The notes: generated by a model not told the origin, from the letters alone. Shown: positions 44,277-52,720, counted from the stretch's first letter. The stretch: 64,000 nucleotides of DNA from Blautia massiliensis (ex Durand et al. 2017) (GCF_001487165.1 NZ_LN913006.1:592545-656544); one strand, 5' to 3'. Translations and numbers: made by a program.

Positions 44277-44735
44277 ATGAAAAGTACAGCGTTAGGAGCA
44301 GAAAACATTATTTTTATCAGTGATGCACATGAAAAATTCTACTATGAAAAATTACAAGAAGTACGGTATCAGGATGTGTACCATAAGGCATTGTGTTATT
44401 GTCTGGGTATTAATGGAGATACCAGAAAAAATGCTGACAGAATTTATAATTTTAAAACGGGGTCTGTTAAAACGAAATGTTTACATGAAGGATGGCAGAC
44501 AAGCGGTAGCTTAAAAGTGGTAAGGATGGCATTTAATCTGTACTGTAACAGCACGCCAAGCGTTTGGGATTATGAAGATGCAGAGGAACAGGTAAACGAG
44601 TGCAGACAGTATACAGTAGAGGATATCTTCTGCTGTGTATATGCACCATATTTTTGGCAGGCAATACAGATCCGTTATCCGGAATATGTAGTGTACAATC
44701 AAAAGTTACATGCCATGCTTGGAGGAATAGATTAA
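44277..44735 (+). CDS. DUF6075-family protein
   Basis: A 152-residue soluble protein with 'IIFISDAHEKFYYEKLQEV' near the N-terminus and 'KALCYCLGINGDTRKNADRI' after it, which I recognise as the DUF6075 family common in conjugative elements of Clostridia. No catalytic motif is known. AAGGAGG precedes ATG 44277 by 7 bases; a longer frame from 44229 lies in the terminator. The stop overlaps the next start (TAATG), so the two genes are coupled. Confidence 0.75.
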   Translation: MKSTALGAENIIFISDAHEKFYYEKLQEVRYQDVYHKALCYCLGINGDTRKNADRIYNFKTGSVKTKCLHEGWQTSGSLKVVRMAFNLYCNSTPSVWDYEDAEEQVNECRQYTVEDIFCCVYAPYFWQAIQIRYPEYVVYNQKLHAMLGGID

Positions 44736-44911
44736 TGCTGAAAGTGAGACTGATGGGAACAAAAAATGATATTGCATGGTTTCAGAAAATCCTGCAGCGT
44801 CATCCTAAAATTGAAGTTATGGAATTATCGGAACTTTATTCCAATAAAGGGACGAGCAAATATTATAGAGCTTATGCTGAAATTGAAAAAAGTAATGTAA
44901 ATAAAAAATAG
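44735..44911 (+). CDS. DUF3970-family small protein
   Basis: A 58-residue protein ('VRLMGTKNDIAWFQKILQR', 'YSNKGTSKYYRAYAEIE') of the DUF3970 type, often found beside parA in conjugative elements. It overlaps the preceding gene by one base, with GGAGG inside the end of that gene. Function unknown. Confidence 0.75.
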   Translation: MLKVRLMGTKNDIAWFQKILQRHPKIEVMELSELYSNKGTSKYYRAYAEIEKSNVNKK

Positions 44912-44934
44912 TAGAAAAACAGGAGAATTATATC

Positions 44935-45711
44935 ATGTGCAAAATAATCGCAATCGCAAATCAAAAAGGTGGAGTAGCAAAGACTACAACCACTATTAAT
45001 CTTGGAGTAGGACTGTCTAAGGTTGGAAAACGTGTAATGCTGATAGATGCTGATCCACAGGGACATTTGACAATGGGACTTGGTTTTCCAAAGAACTTAA
45101 GGGTAACATTGAAAACAATGATGGAAAATATCATTATGGGATTAGAATTTGATCCCAGGGAAGCAATTTTACACCATGAGGAAGGAATAGATGTAATTCC
45201 ATCTAATAAACTTCTTTCGGGAATGGACATGTCATTATTTACGGTAGAGGACAGAGAAAAAGTCTTAAAAGAATATCTGGAACTTTTGGAAAATGATTAT
45301 GACTATATCCTGATTGATTGTATGCCCTCGTTGGGAATGATGACAATTAATGCGTTAAGTGCAGCTGATAGCGTTTTGATTCCGGTGCAGCCTCAATACT
45401 ATGCGGCAGATGGCCTCATGGAATTACTGAAAGTTGTGAAAGGCATTCATCAGAGATTTAATCCTGATTTACAGATTGAAGGGATTCTGTTTACAATGGA
45501 CAGCAGTCATTATAATAATTCAAAGAGAAATAAGCAGGCAGTACGAGATGCTTATGGAGCAGAGATTATAATTTTTGATCAGACAATTCCAAGAACAGAA
45601 GCTCTTGCCGAAACTGCATCAGAAGGTGTCAGTATTTTTTCTTACGATGCAAAAGGAAAAGGTGCGTACAGTTATCAAGCACTTGTCCAGGAGGTGCTGA
45701 ATCATGCGTAA
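44935..45711 (+). CDS. parA: ParA partition ATPase
   Basis: A 258-residue ParA/Soj ATPase. The deviant Walker A 'KGGVAKTTT' starts at residue 11, Walker A' is 'LIDADPQGH', and Walker B is 'YILIDCMPSLGMMTINAL'. It moves replicated copies of the element apart with ParB. GGAG precedes the ATG. It overlaps parB by 8 bp, the usual arrangement. Confidence 0.95.
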   Translation: MCKIIAIANQKGGVAKTTTTINLGVGLSKVGKRVMLIDADPQGHLTMGLGFPKNLRVTLKTMMENIIMGLEFDPREAILHHEEGIDVIPSNKLLSGMDMSLFTVEDREKVLKEYLELLENDYDYILIDCMPSLGMMTINALSAADSVLIPVQPQYYAADGLMELLKVVKGIHQRFNPDLQIEGILFTMDSSHYNNSKRNKQAVRDAYGAEIIIFDQTIPRTEALAETASEGVSIFSYDAKGKGAYSYQALVQEVLNHA

Positions 45712-46591
45712 ACCTAAGAAAGAAATTCAGCTTACTTCTTATGATGAATTGCTTGGAATCAATGAAGCTGAACAGAATACTCTTAATCAGATTGTTGAAG
45801 TGCCATTAAATGAGTTACATCCTTTTAGAAATCATCCATTTCATGTAAATGATGATGAAAAAATGGCTGAAACAGTAGAAAGTATCAAGAATTATGGCAT
45901 CTTAAATCCTGCATTGGTACGTCCTCGCGCAGAGGGAGGATATGAACTGATTGCTGGTCACAGGAGAAAACGTGGTTGCGAACTGGCTGGAAAAAGTAAA
46001 ATGCCAGTACTCATACGGAACTATACCGATGATGAAGCCGTAATCGTTATGGTGGATTCTAATATACAGAGAGAAAATTTGCTTCCAAGCGAAAAGGCAT
46101 ATGCTTATAAGATGAAGATGGATGCAGTAAAACATCAGGGCATAAAAGACGAAAACGCAGCTTCTGTTGACAGTGCAGATCTGGTTGGACAGGCTGCCGG
46201 TGACAGTGGAAGAACCGTTCAGCGTTACATACGCTTGACCTGTCTTATTCCGGAATTGCTGAAATTGTTGGATGAAGGAAAGATTAATTTTACAGTAGGT
46301 GTTTCATTAACCTATTTATCAGAAACGGAGCAGATTTGGGTGAAAGACTGCATAGTGTCTGGAGCAAGCTCTGTTACAGGTTCAATGGCGACAAAACTGA
46401 AGCAATACAGCGATGAAGGTAATCTGACAGAATTAGCGGTACAGCTTATTCTGAATGAAAAGAAAACAGAGACAGGAAAAGTTACTTTAACTGAAAAGAA
46501 AATACGAAAGTATTTTCCAAAGGAATATAACAGAGAACAGATTGAACAGGTTATCTATGAACTGCTTGATAACTGGAAGAAAAGCCAATAA
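45704..46591 (+). CDS. parB: ParB partition protein
   Basis: A 295-residue ParB/RepB/Spo0J protein. The N-terminal nuclease-like CTPase fold shows 'EVPLNELHPFRNHPFHV', 'LVRPRAEGGYELIAGHRRKR' and 'VDSNIQRENLLPSEKAYAYK'. A helix-turn-helix ('GDSGRTVQRYIRLTCL') follows. It should bind centromere sites; three palindromes at 48528, 49678 and 52255 are candidates. It starts inside parA, with CAGGAGG upstream. Confidence 0.93.
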   Translation: MRKPKKEIQLTSYDELLGINEAEQNTLNQIVEVPLNELHPFRNHPFHVNDDEKMAETVESIKNYGILNPALVRPRAEGGYELIAGHRRKRGCELAGKSKMPVLIRNYTDDEAVIVMVDSNIQRENLLPSEKAYAYKMKMDAVKHQGIKDENAASVDSADLVGQAAGDSGRTVQRYIRLTCLIPELLKLLDEGKINFTVGVSLTYLSETEQIWVKDCIVSGASSVTGSMATKLKQYSDEGNLTELAVQLILNEKKTETGKVTLTEKKIRKYFPKEYNREQIEQVIYELLDNWKKSQ

Positions 46592-46613
46592 CGAGGGAAG
46601 GAGGGAAAGCAAA

Positions 46614-47693
46614 ATGGCAAAATCCGAAAGCACAAAAATAGAGTTTGGTTATTTTCACGATTATGAATCGGAACAGTTTGCTTTTTACCGTATTCCCAAA
46701 GTATTATTCACAGATGAATATTTCCGTAATCTGTCCAGCGATGCAAAGGTTCTTTATGGGCTGATGCTGGACAGAATGGCTTTATCTATCAGACATCAGT
46801 GGTTTGATGAAGAGGGTAAGGTTTATATTATTTTTACTGTTGAACAGGTTATTCAGTATATGAATTGTGGAAGAGATAAAGCAATGAAAACGCTTGCAGA
46901 ACTGGATACCAAAAAGGGAATCGGATTAATTGAAAGAGTCAAACAAGGATTTGGTAAACCGGATATTATTTATGTAAAGAACTTTATTTTAAGGACATCA
47001 AAAGATGTTAAAAACAATGATGAATCCGAAGAGAGTATTCAACAAAATCGAGAGGTCGAAGAAGTCGACTTATCGGAGTCGGAAAAATCGACTTATCGTG
47101 GTCGGAAAAATCGACTTCAAGGGGTCGGAAAAATCGACTTCAAGAGGTCGGAAAATACGACTTATCGTGGTCGAAAAATCAGAACTACAGAGGTCGGAAA
47201 AATCGACCCAATTAATACTAAATATAATTATACTGATATTAGTAATACGGACAGGAATAATACTGATCTTATCAATCTTTCAGATTCTTCCGAACAGCAG
47301 TCAATGGATTTGATGGAAGAGATGGAGTTATTCCAGATGAATACTGCACTTGTAAAAAGAAATATTGAATATGACTGTCTTGTACAACGATGCAGACTAG
47401 GGGAACAGCAACAGTTGGATGAAATTGTGGCACTAATTGTGGAAACAATCAGCATAGAACGGGAGAATATTACGATCAGTGGAGTGAAATACCCATATCA
47501 GTTCGTAAAAAGCAGATTATTGTTGCTGGAAGAAAGCCACATAGAGTATGTACTTGATTGTCTGCATGAGAATACCAGGGAAGTAAAGAACATAAAAGCG
47601 TACTTGCTTACCTGTCTTATGAATTCAATAACGACAATAGGCAATTATTACCAGGCAAAAGTAAATCATGATATGTACGGAGGTGGCATATGA
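46614..47693 (+). CDS. repA: Replication initiator protein A (RepA_N family)
   Basis: A 359-residue initiator. The N-terminal RepA_N winged-helix domain is clear: 'ESEQFAFYRIPKVLFTDEYF' and 'LSSDAKVLYGLMLDRM' with 'IYVKNFIL'. Residues about 150-205 are encoded by six 23-bp DNA repeats (47065-47202) and are low in complexity, basic and probably unstructured. The C-terminal half ('IVETISIERENITISG') is a DnaD-like region. In RepA_N replicons the origin lies inside the rep gene, as here. GGAGGG lies 8 bases before ATG 46614. Confidence 0.9.
   Translation: MAKSESTKIEFGYFHDYESEQFAFYRIPKVLFTDEYFRNLSSDAKVLYGLMLDRMALSIRHQWFDEEGKVYIIFTVEQVIQYMNCGRDKAMKTLAELDTKKGIGLIERVKQGFGKPDIIYVKNFILRTSKDVKNNDESEESIQQNREVEEVDLSESEKSTYRGRKNRLQGVGKIDFKRSENTTYRGRKIRTTEVGKIDPINTKYNYTDISNTDRNNTDLINLSDSSEQQSMDLMEEMELFQMNTALVKRNIEYDCLVQRCRLGEQQQLDEIVALIVETISIERENITISGVKYPYQFVKSRLLLLEESHIEYVLDCLHENTREVKNIKAYLLTCLMNSITTIGNYYQAKVNHDMYGGGI
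47065..47202 (+). repeat. Six 23-bp iterons inside repA, probable replication origin
   Basis: Units begin at 47065, 47088, 47111, 47134, 47157 and 47180, each exactly 23 bp. The core is TCGACTT-N4-GGTCGGAAAAA with small changes. A partial unit precedes (47042) and another follows (47203). The period is not a multiple of three, so the repeats are read in all three frames, which points to selection on DNA. Confidence 0.8.
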
Positions 47694-48076
47694 GAGGAAA
47701 AGAAATTATAACAAAATTGATAATTCCTGGTGCAATAGCTATGATTATCTGCTTAATTGTTCACCCTATGTGCATGAATGGTGAAATATTAGACTGGAGA
47801 AAATTATTGCTTTTTGTGGGAATACCTTTCGGAATCCAGAAAATGTTTTTGTTGGTCGTTCCAAGAAATGTGGGGACAGGGGAAATGCTTGGTTTGGTGG
47901 TACTTAAACTGATGGTAGGAAGTTTGATTGGAATAGGGGTTCTTGCCTGGAGATTATTAGCTGTAGCAGGCATTTTGCTAAAAAACGGCATTTCTGGAAT
48001 TATATGGATCATAAAAAGACTGAAAGAAATGGTGATCAAAAATGAGCGAAAAGCAACTGGAAAAATTGTATTATAG
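47690..48076 (+). CDS. Small membrane protein of the ICE, unknown
   Basis: A 128-residue protein with three or four hydrophobic segments ('LIIPGAIAMIICLIVHPMCM', 'LLLFVGIPFGIQKMFLLVV', 'LMVGSLIGIGVLAWRLLAVA') and a basic C-terminus. It overlaps repA by 4 bp (ATGA), so it is translationally coupled. GGAGG lies upstream. The position in Tn1549-like elements is usual for small membrane accessory proteins, but I recognise no family. Confidence 0.7.
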   Translation: MRGKEIITKLIIPGAIAMIICLIVHPMCMNGEILDWRKLLLFVGIPFGIQKMFLLVVPRNVGTGEMLGLVVLKLMVGSLIGIGVLAWRLLAVAGILLKNGISGIIWIIKRLKEMVIKNERKATGKIVL

Positions 48077-48329
48077 CATTTATCCAATGAATCAATGTGA
48101 GACACAAAGTAAAAGTTATGAAGAGACAAAGGAACTGTGTGAAACATTAGAAAAGGAAATGATAAGTCTAATGAGTCCGGATCTGCAGGCAATGTTTGAG
48201 GATTACAAGGAATATACTTTAAATCTTAAACAAACAGAACAGAGAGACGCTTACATAGATGGATTAGCGTTTGGGATTCGCACAATTTCGGAAGCCTTTT
48301 TACATGAGAACAAAAATAGAATATGGTGA
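48042..48329 (+). CDS. DUF6809-like small protein
   Basis: A 95-residue helical, acidic protein ('KQLEKLYYSIYPMNQ', 'ETLEKEMISLMSPDLQ', 'RDAYIDGLAFGIRTISEAF') resembling the DUF6809 proteins found in many Clostridia elements. It overlaps the preceding gene by 35 bp. Function unknown. A terminator follows at 48333-48360. Confidence 0.65.
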   Translation: MSEKQLEKLYYSIYPMNQCETQSKSYEETKELCETLEKEMISLMSPDLQAMFEDYKEYTLNLKQTEQRDAYIDGLAFGIRTISEAFLHENKNRIW

Positions 48330-48332
48330 TTG

Positions 48333-48361
48333 AAAAAGCAGTCTGTCAAGGCTGCTTTTTC
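48333..48361 (+). terminator. Intrinsic terminator
   Basis: AAAAAGCAG (48333-48341) pairs with CTGCTTTTT (48352-48360), ending in T5. Confidence 0.8.
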
Positions 48362-48388
48362 TGTACCGCTTACATAGGAGGATGAGAT

Positions 48389-48583
48389 GTGATTGATTTG
48401 ATAATTATTATTATGGCAGGAATAGTGCTTTTGTTTTTGCTGTCTTGTTGCTTTATGGTTGCAAGGCTATTGGATGAGGAAATATCTATGTATGGATATG
48501 AAGGAAAAGAAAACTGGGAAAGGGAACAACTTCCCGACAAATTGTCGAGAAGTTCAACAGATGAAAGACATGGAGATAAATGA
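48389..48583 (+). CDS. Single-pass small membrane protein, unknown
   Basis: A 64-residue ORF starting at GTG with AGGAGG 8 bases upstream. One N-terminal membrane helix ('IIIIMAGIVLLFLLSCCFMV') and a charged tail. The 3' part overlaps the palindrome at 48528-48554 and the start of the next gene. Function unknown. Confidence 0.55.
   Translation: MIDLIIIIMAGIVLLFLLSCCFMVARLLDEEISMYGYEGKENWEREQLPDKLSRSSTDERHGDK
48528..48554. promoter_or_regulatory. Palindrome copy 1 (possible operator or parS)
   Basis: AACTTCCCGACAA, a central A, then the near-perfect complement ending in GAAGTT (one mismatch). It ends 6 bp before the start of the helix-turn-helix gene at 48561. Copies 2 and 3 lie at 49678 and 52255. 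Confidence 0.6.
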
Positions 48584-48866
48584 AAAGATTCGTTATTTTC
48601 GGAAACAGAGAGGGCTATCGCAGGAGCTGCTTGCAGAACGAACAGGAATTAATGTGAATACAATTCGGAAGTATGAAATAGGCATACGAAAGCCGAAAGT
48701 AGAACAATTAAAGAAAATTGCGGATGGACTTGAAATTAGTGTAATAGAATTTTTGGATATTGAAATAGAAAATGAAGCGGACTTGATTGCTATGCTGAAA
48801 AAAATCAGTCCGTTTTTTAAATGGGACGGATTGCTTCATGTATTGGTGGGGGAAAAGTTTTTATGA
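48561..48866 (+). CDS. XRE-family helix-turn-helix regulator
   Basis: A 101-residue protein with an N-terminal Cro/CI helix-turn-helix ('IRYFRKQRGLSQELLAERTG', 'VNTIRKYEIGIRKPKVEQLK') and a short C-terminal tail. ATG 48561 or 48570 are both possible, with GAGAAG before the first. An inverted repeat ends 6 bp upstream, so autoregulation through that site is plausible, and the two further copies of the repeat would widen the regulon. It overlaps the next gene by 4 bp. Confidence 0.75.
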   Translation: MKDMEINEKIRYFRKQRGLSQELLAERTGINVNTIRKYEIGIRKPKVEQLKKIADGLEISVIEFLDIEIENEADLIAMLKKISPFFKWDGLLHVLVGEKFL

Positions 48867-49669
48867 TTGGTGTTGGAAGTGCATTGGTATCACTGTTGCT
48901 GATCTTTGTTTGTTATTCACTGACACTGACAGCGAAAAGAGCAGATGAAAATTTATTGATGATTTGTGAAAAGAATCAGAAAAATGAAGAAGAGAGAGGA
49001 AACCGAGAAATGGAATCACAGAGAGACATTTTAAGAGTAATTGAAAAAGAAATCAAAAAAGGAAGTGCGCCAGTTGCATTTGCAGGTTTGGGGTTTTCCG
49101 AGGAATGTTATCATTTGGTAGATAGTCAGGCTAAGATGAACCAACTTTTAGATTATTTTTTTCGCAATGAAGAATACGCAGCTTTGGCAGAGCGGCAGGT
49201 GAAAAGTAATATCTATGCAGAAATGGGCAAAAGGCTGAATTTCCGTAGTGCCAGATCTGATCGAGACAGAAAGAATATGGAGGTAGCGGCAAAACGATGG
49301 ATTAAGAAAAAGCATCCAACATTTGATGGTGATGTATATGTCGAAAATATCCGGTGTTTTCTGGACATTTCCCAAGAAGAGTTAGAAAAACGTAAATGTA
49401 CAGTCAATGAACAGGATACGACAGCACTTATTTTCAGCCAGAAACATCTTGAAGCATTATACTTGCAATGTCTTATGCACAGACGAAATGCGATGCAAGA
49501 GATTCCGGAATTAAAAGGTTTGTCAGAAACGTGCAACAGGATTTATAAATTGCAGGATGTAGATGTATTATTCCAATGCCTGCTGATGGATCAGATGGAT
49601 TGGGAAGAAGAAAAGTTATATGTGCAGTTCAGCACAATTTATTTATTGAAGCAGACAGTGAAAAATTAA
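48863..49669 (+). CDS. Membrane-anchored accessory protein of the ICE, unknown
   Basis: A 268-residue protein with one N-terminal membrane helix ('GSALVSLLLIFVCYSLTLTA') and a charged, mainly helical soluble part ('EESQRDILRVIEKEIKK'-like stretch, 'VAAKRWIKKKHPTFDGDVYV', 'EALYLQCLMHRRNAMQEI'). Starts at ATG 48863 with GGGGG upstream, overlapping the regulator stop. No family recognised. A structural or entry-related role in conjugation is possible but unsupported. Confidence 0.65.
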   Translation: MIGVGSALVSLLLIFVCYSLTLTAKRADENLLMICEKNQKNEEERGNREMESQRDILRVIEKEIKKGSAPVAFAGLGFSEECYHLVDSQAKMNQLLDYFFRNEEYAALAERQVKSNIYAEMGKRLNFRSARSDRDRKNMEVAAKRWIKKKHPTFDGDVYVENIRCFLDISQEELEKRKCTVNEQDTTALIFSQKHLEALYLQCLMHRRNAMQEIPELKGLSETCNRIYKLQDVDVLFQCLLMDQMDWEEEKLYVQFSTIYLLKQTVKN

Positions 49670-49677
49670 AACCCATG

Positions 49678-49702
49678 ACTTCTCGACAATTTGTCGGGAA
49701 GT
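49678..49702. promoter_or_regulatory. Palindrome copy 2
   Basis: ACTTCTCGACAA, a central T, then TTGTCGGGAAGT: 12-bp arms with one mismatch pair. It precedes a 12-codon ORF and pcfB. Confidence 0.6.
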
Positions 49703-49721
49703 GGAAAGGAGTCAAATTCCA

Positions 49722-49760
49722 ATGAAAATATATCTCCCCCATCTGTTAGTACCACCGTAA
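49722..49760 (+). other. Twelve-codon ORF with ribosome site (possible leader peptide)
   Basis: AAGGAG lies 10 bases before an ATG that encodes MKIYLPHLLVPP and a stop, 33 bp before the pcfB start. It may couple or regulate translation of pcfB; nothing more can be said. Confidence 0.3.
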
Positions 49761-49793
49761 TTTGCTGATCAGAGTCGAAAGGAGGCGTGCAAA

Positions 49794-50276
49794 TTGCAGG
49801 AAGAAGTTACTCAGAAAACAATCGCATTGTCGGTTAAAACTGCAAGAGTGACTGCCGACGTGTTAAAAAATATGCTGCGGAAGTATCTGTCAGGACAGAA
49901 GCAAAAGGGAAAGAATTCTTATAAGGTTGGAAAACAGTCATACAAAGAATTGAAAAGCCAGGGTTCTGGTTTATCTAATATTGAGATCACAGATGGAAAT
50001 ATCAAGTCTTTTGAACGTGTGGCGAAAAAATACCGTTTAGATTTTGCCTTGAAAAAAGACAGTTCGACCAAGCCACCGACCTACTATGTGTTCTTTAAAG
50101 GACAGGATACAGAAATGATGAATCTGGCATTTAAGAAATATTTGGGTGTACAGATGAACAAAAAGGATAAACCATCTATTATGAAAAAACTTATGCACTT
50201 TAAGGATGCTGTGTCTAAAGGAAAGAACAGAGAACGAGCAAGAGAACAGCAGAAAGACAGAGGGCAGAGTTTATGA
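49794..50276 (+). CDS. pcfB: PcfB-family conjugation protein
   Basis: A 160-residue PcfB/DUF3801 protein: 'ARVTADVLKNMLRKYLSG', 'GLSNIEITDGNIKSFERVAK' and 'YRLDFALKKDSSTKPPTYYV' are family stretches. It starts at TTG with AGGAGG 8 bases upstream. In pCF10-type systems PcfB escorts the relaxase-DNA complex to the coupling protein, and the next gene here encodes that coupling protein (4-bp overlap). Confidence 0.88.
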   Translation: MQEEVTQKTIALSVKTARVTADVLKNMLRKYLSGQKQKGKNSYKVGKQSYKELKSQGSGLSNIEITDGNIKSFERVAKKYRLDFALKKDSSTKPPTYYVFFKGQDTEMMNLAFKKYLGVQMNKKDKPSIMKKLMHFKDAVSKGKNRERAREQQKDRGQSL

Positions 50277-52255
50277 CGGAGAAAAAACAGCAGCATAAGA
50301 AGAAAAGAGGAAAAGTTCAGCATATCAGAGGTTCTCCGAAAAAGAGAAAAATATTTGGAAAAGCTGTTTTTTCTTCAGAGAGTATCCCAGGAAAAATGCT
50401 TGCGGATGTGAAAAATCTGATTACGGACAAGGCAAGTGAATTGAAGAGGGCAGATCAGAAAAAGCTGTTTTTAGCTAATTTCCCCTATCTGATGTTTGCT
50501 TATTTTTTCAATAAGATTGCCTGGCTGTATAGGGTAAACACCGGAGCAACTTCTTGGGATAAATTGATGAATACCATTACTTATTTTGAACTGGCGTTTC
50601 AGAATCTCTGGCCAAGTTTGAATCATATAGATTTGTTGTGTGGAATCGCAGGAGGCGTGGCTGTAAAGTTTATTATTATTTACCGCACGAAAAATGCCAG
50701 GAAATATCGGCTGGGTGTGGAGTATGGTTCTGCCAGATGGGGAACAGAAAAAGATATACGACCATATGCTGATCCTGAATTTGAAAATAATATTATTCTC
50801 ACAGAAACAGAGAGTCTTACTATGTCAAGCAGACCAAAGAATCCGAAATACGCCAGGAATAAAAACATTCTGGTAATTGGCGGTTCCGGTTCTGGAAAAA
50901 CCAGATTTTTTGTAAAGCCTAACATTATGCAGATGCACAGCTCTTATGTGATTACTGATCCGAAGGGAACTGTGCTTCTGGAAGTTGGCAGTATGCTGGC
51001 AAAAGGCAGTCCGATGACGGATGAGAATGGAAAAATCGTGCGGGACAAAGAGGGAAAAGTTATATATGAACCGTATAAAATCAAAGTTTTGAATACAATT
51101 AACTTCAAAAAATCCATGCACTATAATCCATTTGTATATATCCGCAGTGAAAAAGATATTCTAAAACTGGTAACAACCATTATTGCTAATACCAAAGGTG
51201 AAGGGCAGCAATCAGGTGAGGATTTTTGGGTAAAGGCGGAAAAACTCTATTATTGTGCCTTGATTGGTTATATCTGGTATGAAGGCAGGGAAGAAGAAAA
51301 GAATTTTAATACTCTGTTGGAAATGATCAATGTGTCAGAAGCCAGGGAAGATGATGAGAATTTCAAGAATCCAGTAGATCTGATGTTTGATGAACTGGAG
51401 CAGAAAGACCCGAACCATTTTGCAGTAAGGCAGTACAAAAAATACAAGCTGGCTGCCGGTAAGACAGCAAAATCTATTCTGATCAGTTGTGGTGCAAGAC
51501 TCGCACCCTTTGATATTGCGGAACTGCGGGAGCTTATGAGTTATGACGAGCTGGAATTGGATCTGGTTGGTGACAGGAAAACTGCATTGTTTGTTATTAT
51601 TTCAGATACCGATGATACCTTTAATTTTATTGTTTCTATTATGTACACACAGCTTTTTAATCTGCTCTGTGACAGAGCTGATGATGTATATGGAGGCAGA
51701 CTTCCAATTCATGTGAGGTGTCTCCTGGACGAGTTTGCGAACATCGGACAAATTCCTAAATTTGAAAAATTGATTGCTACGATTAGAAGCCGGGAAATCT
51801 CAGCTTCTATTATTTTGCAGTCAAAGTCTCAGCTTAAGGCAATTTATAAGGATAATGCCGATACCATCGAAGGGAACTGTGATACGACCTTATTCCTGGG
51901 GGGAAAGGAAAAAACGACATTAAAGGAAATAGCGGAGATCCTGGGAAAAGAAACCATAGATCTTTATAACACATCGGATACGAGAGGCAGTCAGCGGTCT
52001 TATGGAATGAACTACCAGAAAATAGGAAAGGAGTTGATGAGCCAGGATGAAATAGCAGTCATGGACGGAGGAAAATGTATTCTGCAGGTGAGAGGTGTCA
52101 GACCATTTTTCTCAAATAAATACGATATTTGCAAACATAAAAACTACAAATATCTGTCCGATTATGACAAAAAGAATATCTTTGATATTGAAAAATATCT
52201 GAGTACTAATCTGATACTGAAACCAGAGGATGAAGTGGAACTGTATCAGATGTAA
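50273..52255 (+). CDS. virD4: VirD4/TraG-type type IV coupling protein
   Basis: A 660-residue inner-membrane ATPase that feeds the DNA-relaxase complex into the secretion channel. Two N-terminal membrane segments ('FLANFPYLMFAYFFNKIAWL', 'LLCGIAGGVAVKFIIIY'), Walker A 'VIGGSGSGKTRFFVKP' at about residue 200, 'SSYVITDPKGTVL', and the signature 'RCLLDEFANIGQIPKFEKLI' with 'ILQSKSQLKAIY'. Full length. It overlaps pcfB by 4 bp; the stop codon abuts palindrome copy 3. Confidence 0.95.
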   Translation: MTEKKQQHKKKRGKVQHIRGSPKKRKIFGKAVFSSESIPGKMLADVKNLITDKASELKRADQKKLFLANFPYLMFAYFFNKIAWLYRVNTGATSWDKLMNTITYFELAFQNLWPSLNHIDLLCGIAGGVAVKFIIIYRTKNARKYRLGVEYGSARWGTEKDIRPYADPEFENNIILTETESLTMSSRPKNPKYARNKNILVIGGSGSGKTRFFVKPNIMQMHSSYVITDPKGTVLLEVGSMLAKGSPMTDENGKIVRDKEGKVIYEPYKIKVLNTINFKKSMHYNPFVYIRSEKDILKLVTTIIANTKGEGQQSGEDFWVKAEKLYYCALIGYIWYEGREEEKNFNTLLEMINVSEAREDDENFKNPVDLMFDELEQKDPNHFAVRQYKKYKLAAGKTAKSILISCGARLAPFDIAELRELMSYDELELDLVGDRKTALFVIISDTDDTFNFIVSIMYTQLFNLLCDRADDVYGGRLPIHVRCLLDEFANIGQIPKFEKLIATIRSREISASIILQSKSQLKAIYKDNADTIEGNCDTTLFLGGKEKTTLKEIAEILGKETIDLYNTSDTRGSQRSYGMNYQKIGKELMSQDEIAVMDGGKCILQVRGVRPFFSNKYDICKHKNYKYLSDYDKKNIFDIEKYLSTNLILKPEDEVELYQM

Positions 52256-52279
52256 CTTCTCGACAAATTGTCGGGAAGT
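52255..52279. promoter_or_regulatory. Palindrome copy 3
   Basis: ACTTCTCGACAA, a central A, then TTGTCGGGAAGT. It begins at the last base of virD4 and is followed by a small ORF with a strong ribosome site. Confidence 0.6.
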
Positions 52280-52297
52280 GGATCATGGGAGGAAATC

Positions 52298-52399
52298 ATG
52301 AATAATTTGGAAAAAAGGAACAGTCGGTATCCATCGACGAAAATGAATATACCGACTGTACGTGTGAAGAATTTTCCAAGTAGAAAATCCTATGCTTAG
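52298..52399 (+). CDS. Short basic ORF after palindrome 3
   Basis: A 33-residue ORF (begins MNNLEKRNSRYPSTKM, ends FPSRKSYA) preceded by GGGAGG. Rich in lysine, arginine and serine. Not recognised; probably a small accessory gene of the element. Confidence 0.4.
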   Translation: MNNLEKRNSRYPSTKMNIPTVRVKNFPSRKSYA

Positions 52400-52496
52400 T
52401 GTAGCACAAAAGGCAGGGTTTATATAGTGTTTTCTTCCCTTTCTGGAAAAAATCTAAGAAAGGACTGGAAAATGTAAGTTTTCCAAAGGTACACTT

Positions 52497-52655
52497 ATGG
52501 CATTTTTTACAACGGCAATTACGACCTTAAAAACATTGGTTTGTGCGATCGGAGCCGGACTTGCAGCCTGGGGAGTGATCAATCTGCTGGAAGGATATGG
52601 AACGGACAATCCGGGTGCAAAGTCACAAGGAATAAAACAGCTTATGGCTAATTAA
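52497..52655 (+). pseudogene. maff2, 5' part (cut by the IME)
   Basis: Encodes the first 51 residues of a Maff2-family small membrane protein ('MAFFTTAITTLKTLVCAIGA', 'GLAAWGVINLLEGYGTDNPG', 'AKSQGIKQLMA') and then stops after one foreign residue. The missing C-terminal half is found at 63315-63398, across the inserted element. Maff2 is a small two-helix protein conserved between virD4 and virB6 in Tn1549-type elements. Loss may reduce conjugation unless the IME excises. Confidence 0.85.
52629..52648 (+). repeat. Left junction of the IME (attL-like)
   Basis: GGAATAAAACAGCTTATGGC. The right copy at 63315-63334 differs at three positions. Both encode GIKQLMA of Maff2. Confidence 0.75.
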
Positions 52656-52720
52656 ATGTAATAAAAGTGAAGAAAGGAAAAGCACAATCCAGACGGAACC
52701 GGCGGTGCGGTCAAGAAATA

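Noticed and set aside
47065..47202. Regular repeats considered as a CRISPR array
   Set aside because: The units are directly adjacent 23-mers without spacers, inside repA, and no cas gene is present; iterons explain them.
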